This document shows, piece after piece, positions 8,014 to 15,565 of a stretch of 64,000 nt of DNA. The first letter of the stretch is position 1. Each line of letters begins with the position of its first letter. The translations under genes were made by a program, and so were the position numbers. This DNA comes from an uncultured Granulosicoccus sp. (GTDB lineage: Bacteria; Pseudomonadota; Gammaproteobacteria; Granulosicoccales; Granulosicoccaceae), in assembly GCA_947492525.1 (NCBI GenBank), contig CANLNQ010000029.1, positions 1-64,000 of the forward strand. Direction: 5' to 3'. Below the pieces are notes generated by a model. It searched no databases. It had not been told where the DNA came from and saw only the letters and a program-made list of their open reading frames with translations.

Positions 8014-9606
8014 ATGATGAATTTTTCAAGGACCGGCCTGGCCGGTTTTTTTATAGCCAGTACGCTGGTTATCTCTGGCTGTAGCGACTCTTCCTCCTCG
8101 GATGAACCTCTGAACGATGAGGTGGATTCCGGTGAAACTGTCGACGAAGGAACCGGCGACCAGACCACTGGCGGCACAGATACTGATACAGACACAGGTG
8201 CTGACACCGGAACCGATTCAGGCACTGACGCTGGAAGCGATGCGGGTTCAGGCACGGATACCGATGCCGGAACCGACACGGGTTCAACAGTCGATGACGG
8301 CACGGATACAGGTTCTTCGGTAGAAATTCCAGGCAATACCCCTGACGATGGTGGTGGATCTCTTGTACCACCGGTCTCGGGTGGCAACGACCTGTCTGGC
8401 GGTGACGATGACAGCCCGACAGCGGCCGAAACGGCCTCGCTGAGCGGTCCTTCCATCAAGGATGAATCTCGCAGTGCCGGACCCCCGTCCGTACCTACGG
8501 ATCTGACCCTGCTGCTGGCTGCTGAAAACTGGATAGAATTCACCTGGGCGCCCTCCAGTGACGATCAGGCAGTCAAGGCCTATGAAATCTATCGAGATAA
8601 CACCCTCATCGCGACAGTCAACGAAGCGACAGTCGACAACGACGATTACGAGCACGATATCCGGAGCTGGTTGAGCACCTCATTCATTGATTGCAACTAC
8701 ACGCGATATACCGATTGTGCCTCCCGCGAGCCTGTTCCAGGTGCCAGCTACAGCTACACCGTAGCAGCCGTGGATAATGAAGGCATGCGTTCCGAGCAGT
8801 CAGAACCTGCGGTGTTCACCTTTGAACAGCTTCAGGGCAGCACACCCGACCTGAGTGACTATGTGCAGGTATTCGACGAAGAATTCGACGGTACAGAACT
8901 GGACAGGACCTTGTGGAAGGCCGCTTTGCCCTGGGGCCCTGACACCACGATCAATGGTGAAATGCAGTACTTCGTGAATGTCTTTGCCTCCGATCCGATC
9001 GACTATACGCCGTTCGAATTCACCGGCGAGACCATGATCATCACCGGCAAGGAAACACCTGCCGAGTTGCTGTCTGCGGCCAACAACAAGCCCTATATCT
9101 CAGGCGTCATTACCACTTCTGATTACTTCGAGATGACCTATGGCTATGTGGAAATGAGCGCAAAGGTTGCCAGTGGCGAAGGTCTGCTGTCCACCTTCTA
9201 TCTGTTCAATCAGGACTTCTACAAGAACAAGCCGGAAATCGACATTGCCGAATACATCGGCTCACGTCCCGACAAGGTCTACCAGACCTATCACTACTAC
9301 GACAGTAATCGCGCACGGTCCAATGCCGGTGAGAAGCATTCCTCTCCCACCATGGAAACCGTGACTGGTGAAGACCTCAGTGCAGGTTTCCACAAGTACA
9401 GTGTCTTGTGGGAGCCGGAACTGGTTGTCTGGTACGTTGACGGTCAGGAAGTTCGTCGCATGACAGGACCACGTGTGTCCGATGAGCCGATGAACATCAT
9501 TGCGCACCTGGTTGTCGGTAGCAGCTGGATCGGTGAGCCTTCGGCAGATGTCATTCCTGCCGAGTTCGAAATCGACTACATCAAGGCCTGGCAGAAGCAG
9601 CCCTGA
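8014..9606 (+). CDS. GH16 family glycoside hydrolase lipoprotein with fibronectin type III domain
   Basis: Surface or secreted endo-glucanase, probably acting on beta-1,3-glucans (laminarin-like) or a related algal polysaccharide. The 530-residue product has a lipoprotein signal with Cys23 (VISGC). An Asp/Thr/Gly-rich linker follows (about 28-115), then a fibronectin III-like module (about 160-275, ending YSYTVAAVDNEG). The C-terminal GH16 domain starts at VFDEEFDGTELD. Its catalytic signature EIDIAE gives nucleophile E408, D410 and acid/base E413. ATG codons occur at 8014 and 8017 with no strong ribosome-binding site. Substrate cannot be fixed from sequence alone. It has its own terminator downstream and no co-directional partner. 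Confidence 0.88.
   Translation: MMNFSRTGLAGFFIASTLVISGCSDSSSSDEPLNDEVDSGETVDEGTGDQTTGGTDTDTDTGADTGTDSGTDAGSDAGSGTDTDAGTDTGSTVDDGTDTGSSVEIPGNTPDDGGGSLVPPVSGGNDLSGGDDDSPTAAETASLSGPSIKDESRSAGPPSVPTDLTLLLAAENWIEFTWAPSSDDQAVKAYEIYRDNTLIATVNEATVDNDDYEHDIRSWLSTSFIDCNYTRYTDCASREPVPGASYSYTVAAVDNEGMRSEQSEPAVFTFEQLQGSTPDLSDYVQVFDEEFDGTELDRTLWKAALPWGPDTTINGEMQYFVNVFASDPIDYTPFEFTGETMIITGKETPAELLSAANNKPYISGVITTSDYFEMTYGYVEMSAKVASGEGLLSTFYLFNQDFYKNKPEIDIAEYIGSRPDKVYQTYHYYDSNRARSNAGEKHSSPTMETVTGEDLSAGFHKYSVLWEPELVVWYVDGQEVRRMTGPRVSDEPMNIIAHLVVGSSWIGEPSADVIPAEFEIDYIKAWQKQP
8032..8052 (+). terminator. Terminator-like hairpin inside the signal-peptide codons of the GH16 gene
   Basis: ACCGG-CCTGG-CCGGT followed by six more T residues has the shape of an intrinsic terminator, yet lies at codons 7-13 of the GH16 gene. 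It may end read-through from the peptide-transport operon or attenuate the glucanase gene; it could also be chance, since the T-run encodes Phe-Phe. Confidence 0.4.
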
Positions 9607-9634
9607 GCCGTATGAAGAGTTGATTCACTCTCGG

Positions 9635-9673
9635 GTCGTCCCTGCAAAAGCCGGATAGTCTTGCGGGGACGAC
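9635..9673 (+). terminator. Hairpin downstream of the GH16 gene
   Basis: GTCGTCCCTGCAA (9635-9647) pairs with TTGCGGGGACGAC (9661-9673), a 13-bp stem with one G-U pair and a 13-nt loop. It has no T-run and is followed shortly by a second, canonical terminator. Confidence 0.55.
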
Positions 9674-9697
9674 CAGGCTGTTCCAACGATGTTCCAG

Positions 9698-9732
9698 GCC
9701 CCACTCACCGTGCAGGTGTGTGGGGCTTTTTT
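9698..9732 (+). terminator. Intrinsic terminator of the GH16 gene
   Basis: GCCCCAC (9698-9704) pairs with GTGGGGC (9720-9726), extended inward by CACC/GGTG, and is followed by six T residues. This is a textbook rho-independent terminator for the plus strand, lying before the convergent MATE gene. Confidence 0.85.
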
Positions 9733-9753
9733 CATGGAAGAACACGGTCGGTT

Positions 9754-11127
9754 TCAGGCAATGGAATTGCTCGGTTGCGGATCGTCCGTGTTCAGTCTTC
9801 GTAACTGACGCAAGGTGTACCAGTGTGCGATCAGCGATGCCAGCACAACCACGCTGATGATCGTGTAGAAGATCGAGATCATGGGGAAGTCGCGATAAAC
9901 AATCAGCCAGTAGTTGATGCTGACGGGGATGATCAGCTGCCTCGCTATTCCCAGATACATTGGAAACAGCGGACGCTTCATGGCTTGCAGTATCGCTGTG
10001 CTGAGAAACAGAACGACGTAGGCGTAGAAGGCGATGGCATCGATTCGCAGGTAAGTGGCTCCGGTGGCCTGAATGGCCGGATCACTGGAAAAGAAGCTCA
10101 TCATGGCCGGTGACAGATAGACCATTACCGGGACCGAGACCACCGCCATGGCAAGACCGAGTAGCAACCCGGTGATGTAGGTCTGCCTGACTCGCGAGTC
10201 GTTTCCAGCCCCCAGATTCTGGCCGGCAATGGCCATGACAGCCGTGTTCAGTCCGAGGGCCGGTAGCAGCAACACCTGTTCAAGCCTTAGGCCGACGGAA
10301 TAACCGGCCACGTGTTCGCTGCCGAAGCGACCGATCAGTGAAAGGGTGATGAAGCCACCCAGAATGATCGTCAGCATGTTGAAGCTGGCGGGTAATACCT
10401 GTCGGAGCAGAGCCAACCAGCTCTCCAGGTGGAATCGAGGGATGCTTCTGCGGCCGAGCTCTCTGGTCAGTACCTGATACAGGTAGAGCGCCGAGGCTCC
10501 CTTGATCAGCACGGTGGCCAGGGCCAATCCGGTCACGCCCAGGCCGAGGCCGAAGGTCAGCAGGGGATTGAGGAGAAGGTTCGCCACAAAACCTGCAGCC
10601 AGTGCATTGCGATTGGAGCGCGTGTCACCCATGGCCATCAGCGCACCAGCAGCGGCAAAAGTCAGTATGAAGGTGAACGCGCCCCACAGAGTTGTCGTGA
10701 TGTACTGTAGCGACAGTGGGGCCACGTCCGCTTCGGCCCCCAGAAAACGTATCAGGGGCTCGGCCAGGAACAAGCCTGCCACGGGCACGATGATGCTGAA
10801 GAATAGAGCCAGACCGAAAGCCTGATCCACCCAGTGAGCGACGCGGTCTCTGGATCCGCTACCAACTTCGGGCGCAATGACAGCCGATGCCCCCGTCTGC
10901 ATGCCAATGCCCACGGCCAGCAGCAGGAAGAAGACACTGCCGGCAATGGACATGCCGGCCAGAGCGTCGTCGGACAGCCGGCCGGCGAACCAGAAATCGG
11001 TCAGGTTATACAGTGTGTTGAAGATCATTCCCATGGAGGCGGGAATGGACAGTCTGACCAGGTGGCCCAGTACCGGACCGGTGGTAAGCGAAGGTACAGA
11101 GGATTTGATAGTGGTCCTGCTCGGCAA
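9754..11127 (-). CDS. MATE family multidrug/Na+ (or H+) antiporter
   Basis: Inner-membrane efflux pump of the MATE family, exporting cationic drugs or metabolites in exchange for Na+ or H+. The 457-residue length and about 12 membrane helices in two homologous halves fit NorM/DinF-type proteins. The N-terminal block LGHLVRLSIPASMGMIFNTLYN and the helix carrying AGALMAMGDTRSN are typical. The likely start is TTG at 11127; no strong ribosome-binding site is visible, so the first few residues are uncertain. It lies 14 bp downstream of the small zinc-ribbon gene on the same strand and may be co-transcribed with it. Substrate unknown. Confidence 0.88.
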   Translation of the reverse strand: MPSRTTIKSSVPSLTTGPVLGHLVRLSIPASMGMIFNTLYNLTDFWFAGRLSDDALAGMSIAGSVFFLLLAVGIGMQTGASAVIAPEVGSGSRDRVAHWVDQAFGLALFFSIIVPVAGLFLAEPLIRFLGAEADVAPLSLQYITTTLWGAFTFILTFAAAGALMAMGDTRSNRNALAAGFVANLLLNPLLTFGLGLGVTGLALATVLIKGASALYLYQVLTRELGRRSIPRFHLESWLALLRQVLPASFNMLTIILGGFITLSLIGRFGSEHVAGYSVGLRLEQVLLLPALGLNTAVMAIAGQNLGAGNDSRVRQTYITGLLLGLAMAVVSVPVMVYLSPAMMSFFSSDPAIQATGATYLRIDAIAFYAYVVLFLSTAILQAMKRPLFPMYLGIARQLIIPVSINYWLIVYRDFPMISIFYTIISVVVLASLIAHWYTLRQLRRLNTDDPQPSNSIA

Positions 11128-11141
11128 GCTGTTGCACCGGC

Positions 11142-11384
11142 CTATCTGGCAGGTACCCAGCCGCTATTCTTGCATGTCGGACAGCGTTTCGCCTCGAAAT
11201 AACCCGTGCCCTTGCAGGTATGGCAACTGAGCCAGTCGGTGAAGCGGTCGCGTTTGAGCCAATGACCACCGCACGGCTCCGACCCCTGCTTGCGGCTACC
11301 GCAGGCCTCGTTCAGCGTTTGCCTGTCGTAACCATAGGCGCCACAGGCAGCACATATGGCCAGGGGAAGGGAGCGGGCTGTCAT
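11142..11384 (-). CDS. Small zinc-ribbon protein with DnaJ-like CxxCxGxG motif
   Basis: An 80-residue protein of unknown function. It contains CAACGAYG near the N-terminus and a C-terminal pair CHTCKGTG and CPTCKNSG, the latter resembling the DnaJ/TrpRS-BS zinc ribbon (CxxCxGxG). It probably binds one Zn2+ through the two C-terminal CxxC pairs, with the N-terminal CAAC perhaps forming another site. I chose ATG 11384; a TTG 16 codons upstream is possible. Its neighbour downstream is the MATE gene, but no functional link is evident. Confidence 0.65.
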   Translation of the reverse strand: MTARSLPLAICAACGAYGYDRQTLNEACGSRKQGSEPCGGHWLKRDRFTDWLSCHTCKGTGYFEAKRCPTCKNSGWVPAR

Positions 11385-11488
11385 GCTATCGACGCTCTGT
11401 ACCCGACATCCTGAAACCTGCGTCAGCGTCAAAGACGAGACATCGCCGAACGCCCATCGGTAGCGTCGGCGATTTCACGCTCAGGGTG

Positions 11489-12100
11489 TCATGCTGGTTT
11501 TTCCGCAAAGTCATTGAGTACCTGGACCGCAGTCTCGATTGATCGACGCACCGCAATGATATCATCCGGTTGCACGGCATCGCCTTGTTGTGCGTCTTCG
11601 AGCATCAGCTCCGTTGTCAGCAGAGCGCCTTGCAGAGGGGTTCTTATCTCGTGCTGAAGCGTCTTGACCTTCACCTTCGGCTCTCCCTCTGTAGAGTCAT
11701 CGGCCCGGGACCGCAACTGATTGAGTTGCTCGATACCCGCAGCAATCAATTGTTCGACGCTGTTCATGACTCGGACAATGATTTCAGGGTCTACAGCTTG
11801 ACTGACATCGGCTGATCCACCGTTCAACAAGAGCTCTATCAGCGATATCTGACAGCGACGCAGCTCGGCGCAGAACGCGGGAACCGAAAGATCATCGGAC
11901 ACCGCCCTGCTGGCAAGCATGCCCGGCCAGTCGGCCATGAGAGGCTCCAGCTCACCCTCCGCCTCCTGCTTTTCATGATGCTCGGCAATCTGCAGGAATA
12001 CGGATGCGACATCCTCGCGCGCGTCTGGTGAGTACTGCTGGACTTCCAGCGACTCGCTGCGGGAGTCCCATGCACGGAGTAGTTCTTTGTGACGATTCAT
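11489..12100 (-). CDS. Orphan histidine-kinase phosphoacceptor (HisKA) domain protein
   Basis: A 203-residue cytoplasmic protein whose C-terminal part carries a kinase H-box, LQHEIRTPLQGALL, with candidate phospho-His150 and a following helix, as in the HisKA dimerisation domain. The protein ends there: no ATP-binding N, G1 or G2 boxes follow and no frame downstream restores one. The N-terminal 130 residues are helical and may form a four-helix sensory or dimerisation bundle. It could act as a phosphotransfer protein or a dominant regulator of another kinase. The start overlaps the upstream small gene by 4 bp (ATGA), placing it last in the stress/membrane operon. Confidence 0.7.
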   Translation of the reverse strand: MNRHKELLRAWDSRSESLEVQQYSPDAREDVASVFLQIAEHHEKQEAEGELEPLMADWPGMLASRAVSDDLSVPAFCAELRRCQISLIELLLNGGSADVSQAVDPEIIVRVMNSVEQLIAAGIEQLNQLRSRADDSTEGEPKVKVKTLQHEIRTPLQGALLTTELMLEDAQQGDAVQPDDIIAVRRSIETAVQVLNDFAEKPA

Positions 12101-12372
12101 GTCAGGAAACGCTTGATGAAAGGGGAGGCTTTGCTGGCAACATTGACGGCCGACAGCGCCAGGCTGGTCATCTCAAGCGTTGCCGGGGCGGCTCGCTTGA
12201 AACGCGTGATCAACACGCCAGCCGCGAACGGCCAGACCAGTGCGGATGGTTGCGTGAAGTACTGGTGGCATTCTTCATTGCATACATGGGCGACGTGATC
12301 CAGCTTCGCCTGTGCCGAACACCGTTCTACCCAGGCTTCCTCCACTGCCGACCTTTTGCTGTCAAGCAACAT
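12097..12372 (-). CDS. Small hypothetical protein, third gene of the ElaB/YqjE-like operon
   Basis: A 91-residue protein, not recognised as a named family. The N-terminal half is polar with three Cys and several His (CSAQ, HVCNEECHQ). The C-terminal half has a hydrophobic stretch WPFAAGVLITRFK, then a helical amphipathic region ending SPFIKRFLT. The position after an ElaB-like and a YqjE-like gene recalls the place of yqjK in E. coli, but I see no sequence proof. AGAAGGA lies upstream of the ATG at 12372. The end overlaps the HisKA-domain gene. Confidence 0.65.
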   Translation of the reverse strand: MLLDSKRSAVEEAWVERCSAQAKLDHVAHVCNEECHQYFTQPSALVWPFAAGVLITRFKRAAPATLEMTSLALSAVNVASKASPFIKRFLT

Positions 12373-12390
12373 ACCGTTAGTGTCCTTCTG

Positions 12391-12666
12391 CTATCGGCGT
12401 CTGAGCAACAGGGTAGCGAGCACGCCAGCGGCGAAGGCGAAGCCGGCAGCCTGCATCGGTTTTTCATTGATGTAGCGCGTAACGGTACCGCTCAACTCGG
12501 CCACGGATTCCTGCAACTCGGCTTCCAGCTCGTGAGCCTTGTCGACGACATCCTCTGCCTTGTCCTTGGCCTTTTCCAGGGTCTCGAAGGCTTTCTCCTC
12601 AGCAGCGTCGATGGCATCTCTTGCGGCTTGTTTCATTTCTTCAGGCTTGGTGACTGTTTCTGACAT
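12391..12666 (-). CDS. ElaB/YqjD/DUF883 family membrane-anchored protein
   Basis: A 91-residue protein with a long charged helix (EEMKQAARDAIDAAEEKAFE onward) and a C-terminal tail anchor MQAAGFAFAAGVLATLLLRRR. This matches the ElaB/YqjD/YgaM family, whose E. coli members sit in the inner membrane, are induced in stationary phase and contact ribosomes. The ATG at 12666 lies within the end of the upstream YqjE-like gene (26-bp overlap), consistent with an operon. Function here is inferred from family only. Confidence 0.85.
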   Translation of the reverse strand: MSETVTKPEEMKQAARDAIDAAEEKAFETLEKAKDKAEDVVDKAHELEAELQESVAELSGTVTRYINEKPMQAAGFAFAAGVLATLLLRRR

Positions 12667-13108
12667 GACTATCGGATTCCGTGGGTTGACGATTATTGAT
12701 GCGATTCTTGCCGAGACTACTCTGCAAGGCCTGCCGTGTGCGTTGAAAGGCCATCATTCGGGCAAGCTTGAGGATGACCAATGCCAAAGCTGCGCAGATC
12801 ATTAGCTGCAGCGTGAGCAGGATTGCCAGTGACGGCAACGCGCCGAGCCCGAGGCTTTGCAGGCCCGCAAAGGCGGTGGCGAGTGCGACCAGCCAGGTGA
12901 TCGGGATCATCACGACCAGTACCACCAGAAATGCGGCGAGCAACCCGGCACTGCTGACGGCCAGTTTTGCCTCTGCCAGTGCCAGTTTGAGCGTGGCAGT
13001 GGTAACATCCGCGGTCGCCAGCGCCCGCTCTAGCAGCAATGAAATGACATCCTGAACATCTGGAGCTCTTGCCCTTGGGCCTTCGAGTTCTGCGTCCGGT
13101 ATTGTCAT
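12641..13108 (-). CDS. YqjE-like/phage holin-family membrane protein
   Basis: A 155-residue protein with a cytosolic N-terminus, an amphipathic segment (VQDVISLLLERALATADVTT) and two hydrophobic hairpin segments (AGLLAAFLVVLVVMIPITWL and an Ala/Leu-rich second pair). This layout fits the YqjE/holin-superfamily proteins that accompany YqjD/ElaB genes. I chose the ATG at 13108, since the upstream extension reads poorly. It is the first gene of the four-gene minus-strand operon ending at 11489. Confidence 0.75.
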   Translation of the reverse strand: MTIPDAELEGPRARAPDVQDVISLLLERALATADVTTATLKLALAEAKLAVSSAGLLAAFLVVLVVMIPITWLVALATAFAGLQSLGLGALPSLAILLTLQLMICAALALVILKLARMMAFQRTRQALQSSLGKNRINNRQPTESDSHVRNSHQA

Positions 13109-13264
13109 AGACTTCTGTCTCCAGGCCGCTGAGAGCATCAGCATATGTTTTCGAACGAGATGATCGCCCAGTTGAAGGGGGTCAAGTTCCTGTTGTAACT
13201 GCTACATGGTAAGAAATCTCGCCCAGGTAGCGTCTTGATACTAGTCAATGGAAAATCAGATTCA

Positions 13265-14158
13265 ATGAACGATATCGTACTGCTCGATGGTGGCATGGGA
13301 CAAGAGCTGGTCCGGCGCTCGGGGCAGCCTGCGACACCGCTGTGGTCGGCCACGGTCATGATGGAGCAGCCGCAGCTGGTCGAGGAGCTGCACGTGGATT
13401 TCATTCGCGCCGGCGCAGAAGTCATTACCATCAACGCCTATACCATGACGCCTGAACGGCTGGCTCGGGATGCCGATGAGCGCCTGTTCGAATCGTTGCA
13501 GACCAGTGCTTGCGAGGTAGCCTTGCGCGCACGGGACAAGGCCGGTAATGACAAGGTACGAATTACCGGCTGTTTGCCGCCGCTGGTAGCCAGCTATCGT
13601 CCGGATCTGGCTCCGGGTACTGCACGGTCACTCGAGATGTATCGACGTATCTGCGAGATACAGGCGCGGCACGTGGATCTGTTCCTGTGCGAAACCATGG
13701 CCTCTCGAGCGGAAGCGGTTACAGCGGCCACCGCCGCCTGTGAAACCGGATTGCCAGTCTGGTTGGCCCTGACGCTCGATGACAGGGATCCGGGGAAACT
13801 GCGCGGAGGAGAAACACTCGAAAGTGCGCTTCTTGCGCTGCGCGAATTGCCCGTTCAGGGTCTTTTGCTCAATTGTTCCAGACCCGAGACCATCGATGAT
13901 GCGTGGTCGCAATTCGCTGATATCAGCTGGCTACCTGTGGGCGCCTATGCCAATGGCTTCACCTCGGTTGACGACTTGCAGCCAGGCGGCACGGTCAGCT
14001 CGCTGCAGGCGAGAAATGATCTTTCTCCCGAGCACTATGCGGACTTCGCCATGCGTTGGGTGAATCAGGGCGCATCCATGATTGGCGGTTGCTGTGAAGT
14101 CGGGCCAGAGCATATCGCCTGTCTGCGTCGACGGCTCGACGAGAAGGGAATCGACTGA
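13265..14158 (+). CDS. Homocysteine S-methyltransferase family protein (MmuM-like)
   Basis: Predicted to transfer a methyl group from a donor such as S-methylmethionine or betaine to homocysteine, giving methionine. The 297-residue product begins LLDGGMGQEL, the typical N-terminal motif. It carries a C-terminal GGCC motif (MIGGCCEVGPEHI) that, with an upstream Cys (LLLNCS), provides the three zinc ligands. The length fits single-domain enzymes. The ATG at 13265 is preferred over an upstream TTG. It stands alone between the ElaB operon (divergent) and the TetR gene (convergent). The methyl donor cannot be told from sequence. Confidence 0.85.
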   Translation: MNDIVLLDGGMGQELVRRSGQPATPLWSATVMMEQPQLVEELHVDFIRAGAEVITINAYTMTPERLARDADERLFESLQTSACEVALRARDKAGNDKVRITGCLPPLVASYRPDLAPGTARSLEMYRRICEIQARHVDLFLCETMASRAEAVTAATAACETGLPVWLALTLDDRDPGKLRGGETLESALLALRELPVQGLLLNCSRPETIDDAWSQFADISWLPVGAYANGFTSVDDLQPGGTVSSLQARNDLSPEHYADFAMRWVNQGASMIGGCCEVGPEHIACLRRRLDEKGID

Positions 14159-14194
14159 GAAGTTACAGGTTCAGGGGGTCATGTATACCGATGC

Positions 14195-14755
14195 TTATCG
14201 CATCAACTGAAGCAGGGCTGCTTTCTGTGCGTCCAGTCGATCAGAGTTTTGCATGACGCGATCGACCAGTAGCGCGCCTTCGAGGCCTGAAATGGCGAGC
14301 CTTGCCATTTGTCGGGAGCTGAGCTCTGTCGCCAGCTCTGAAGATTGCCCATCGAACAGCTGTACGAGCCAGTTCTCCAGATTACGAAATACACTGGCCA
14401 GAAGCGCCTGATTCTCGGTATTCAGCGCCGTTATTTCCGAAGCCATCATGCACAGGAGACAGATGCGATTGTCTTCTGCCACACCCGCAAAGACATCCAC
14501 AAATGCCAGAAACCGGCTTTTCAGGGGCGCATCACGGGTTGCGATGAAGTTTAGTTCTACAAAGAGCTTGTCCTGGTAGTTCTCTATCAGTGTTCGCGCA
14601 AGATCGGATTTTTCGGGAAAATGATAATGAACGCTGGAGGATTTGATCCCCACTTCATCGGCCAGGGTGCGGAAACTCAATGCTTTCAGCCCCTTGCGCT
14701 GCACTGATGCTTCGGCTATCTCGAGCAGCCGGTTTCGATTATCGTTCGTTTTCAT
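14195..14755 (-). CDS. TetR family transcriptional regulator
   Basis: One-component regulator of about 186 residues. The N-terminal helix-turn-helix (about 5-50) reads NRLLEIAEASVQRKGLKALS then LADEVGIKSSSVHYHFPEKS, typical of TetR. The C-terminal ligand-binding domain is all-helical. Start codons ATG 14755 and ATG 14779 are both possible; AGGGA precedes the former. The target is not obvious: its own upstream region and the long gap before acs are the nearest candidates. Confidence 0.88.
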   Translation of the reverse strand: MKTNDNRNRLLEIAEASVQRKGLKALSFRTLADEVGIKSSSVHYHFPEKSDLARTLIENYQDKLFVELNFIATRDAPLKSRFLAFVDVFAGVAEDNRICLLCMMASEITALNTENQALLASVFRNLENWLVQLFDGQSSELATELSSRQMARLAISGLEGALLVDRVMQNSDRLDAQKAALLQLMR

Positions 14756-14779
14756 GAGTCCCTGTGCGTGTCGTTCCAT

Positions 14780-15565
14780 GGTCTGCGAAGGTCATCGTTG
14801 TGACGCCTCGAACCACTCGATTGGTATGGTACGACAGGAGCACCCGATCGACTTAGCGTCGGGAGTCACACTTGTAGTTATCAATGGTCACTGAACAGCG
14901 CCCGGATGCGTCACAGGCCAGTCCAGTTGACCACTGCCGGACGCAGGGTGTGTCGCAGGGCATTAGTACAACCATGGTCAGCAGCAGAGGGGCTTTGGGT
15001 CGACAGCAGTGGCGGCATCGTCAGAGGGTCCGAGACGATGCACGGGGGGCGATGCCGTTTATCAGATCGGTTGGGCTTGACCCAGATCAAGCGTCCGCAA
15101 CGTTGGCCGCCCGATTGGCCTGACATGAGCCAGAATAGTGCAAAGACGATTCTGACGTCTTCGGGCTGTCGCCCGGTCTGCGATGGCCTTGATGCCGTTA
15201 TGGGCTCGTTTGAGCGCAGAAATTGTGCGAAATCAAAAAATATCCGATTTTTTTCGGATGACGCAGTTTCTGCGAATTCTCAACGTGACTAACAGTGTAT
15301 TTGTTGTTACTTTTGGTAACAAGTGTGTTGAAAAAGACAGACAGAAAATTGACTGTCTAGCGGATGTTGTGCAAGTAATTGAAATACAAGGGAAATAAAT
15401 AGCGCTGGATTGAGTCCTTAAATTCACTACAATTTTGCAACAGCCTAGTTGGGAATCAGTTTCAACGCTGTTGTGATTCATGGATGCAAGCACTCTTTGA
15501 GGGCATTCATGCTGTGCGATGAAGCATTCGGGCCAGCGTACTGAACGGGAAAAGGAGCAATATTC
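14780..15565. other. Long intergenic region upstream of acs
   Basis: About 785 bp between the divergent tetR and acs starts. The left half is GC-rich with no credible gene. The right half (about 15230-15480) is AT-rich and holds the acs control region: an ATCCGA-TTTTTT-TCGGAT hairpin at 15242-15259, a perfect inverted repeat at 15304-15322, and AT-rich promoter-like sequence after it. No small ORF here has a convincing start and composition. Confidence 0.6.
15304..15322. promoter_or_regulatory. Perfect inverted repeat, candidate operator upstream of acs
   Basis: TTGTTAC-TTTTG-GTAACAA is a perfect 7-bp inverted repeat with a 5-nt spacer, centred about 250 bp before the acs start in the AT-rich region. 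It has the size and symmetry of a dimeric-regulator site. The binding protein is unknown; the TetR upstream or a CrbR-like regulator encoded elsewhere are possibilities. Confidence 0.4.

Noticed and set aside
14884-15292. Small plus-strand open frames in the acs upstream region
   Set aside because: No ribosome-binding site, no recognisable composition or motif, and overlapping alternative frames of equal quality.
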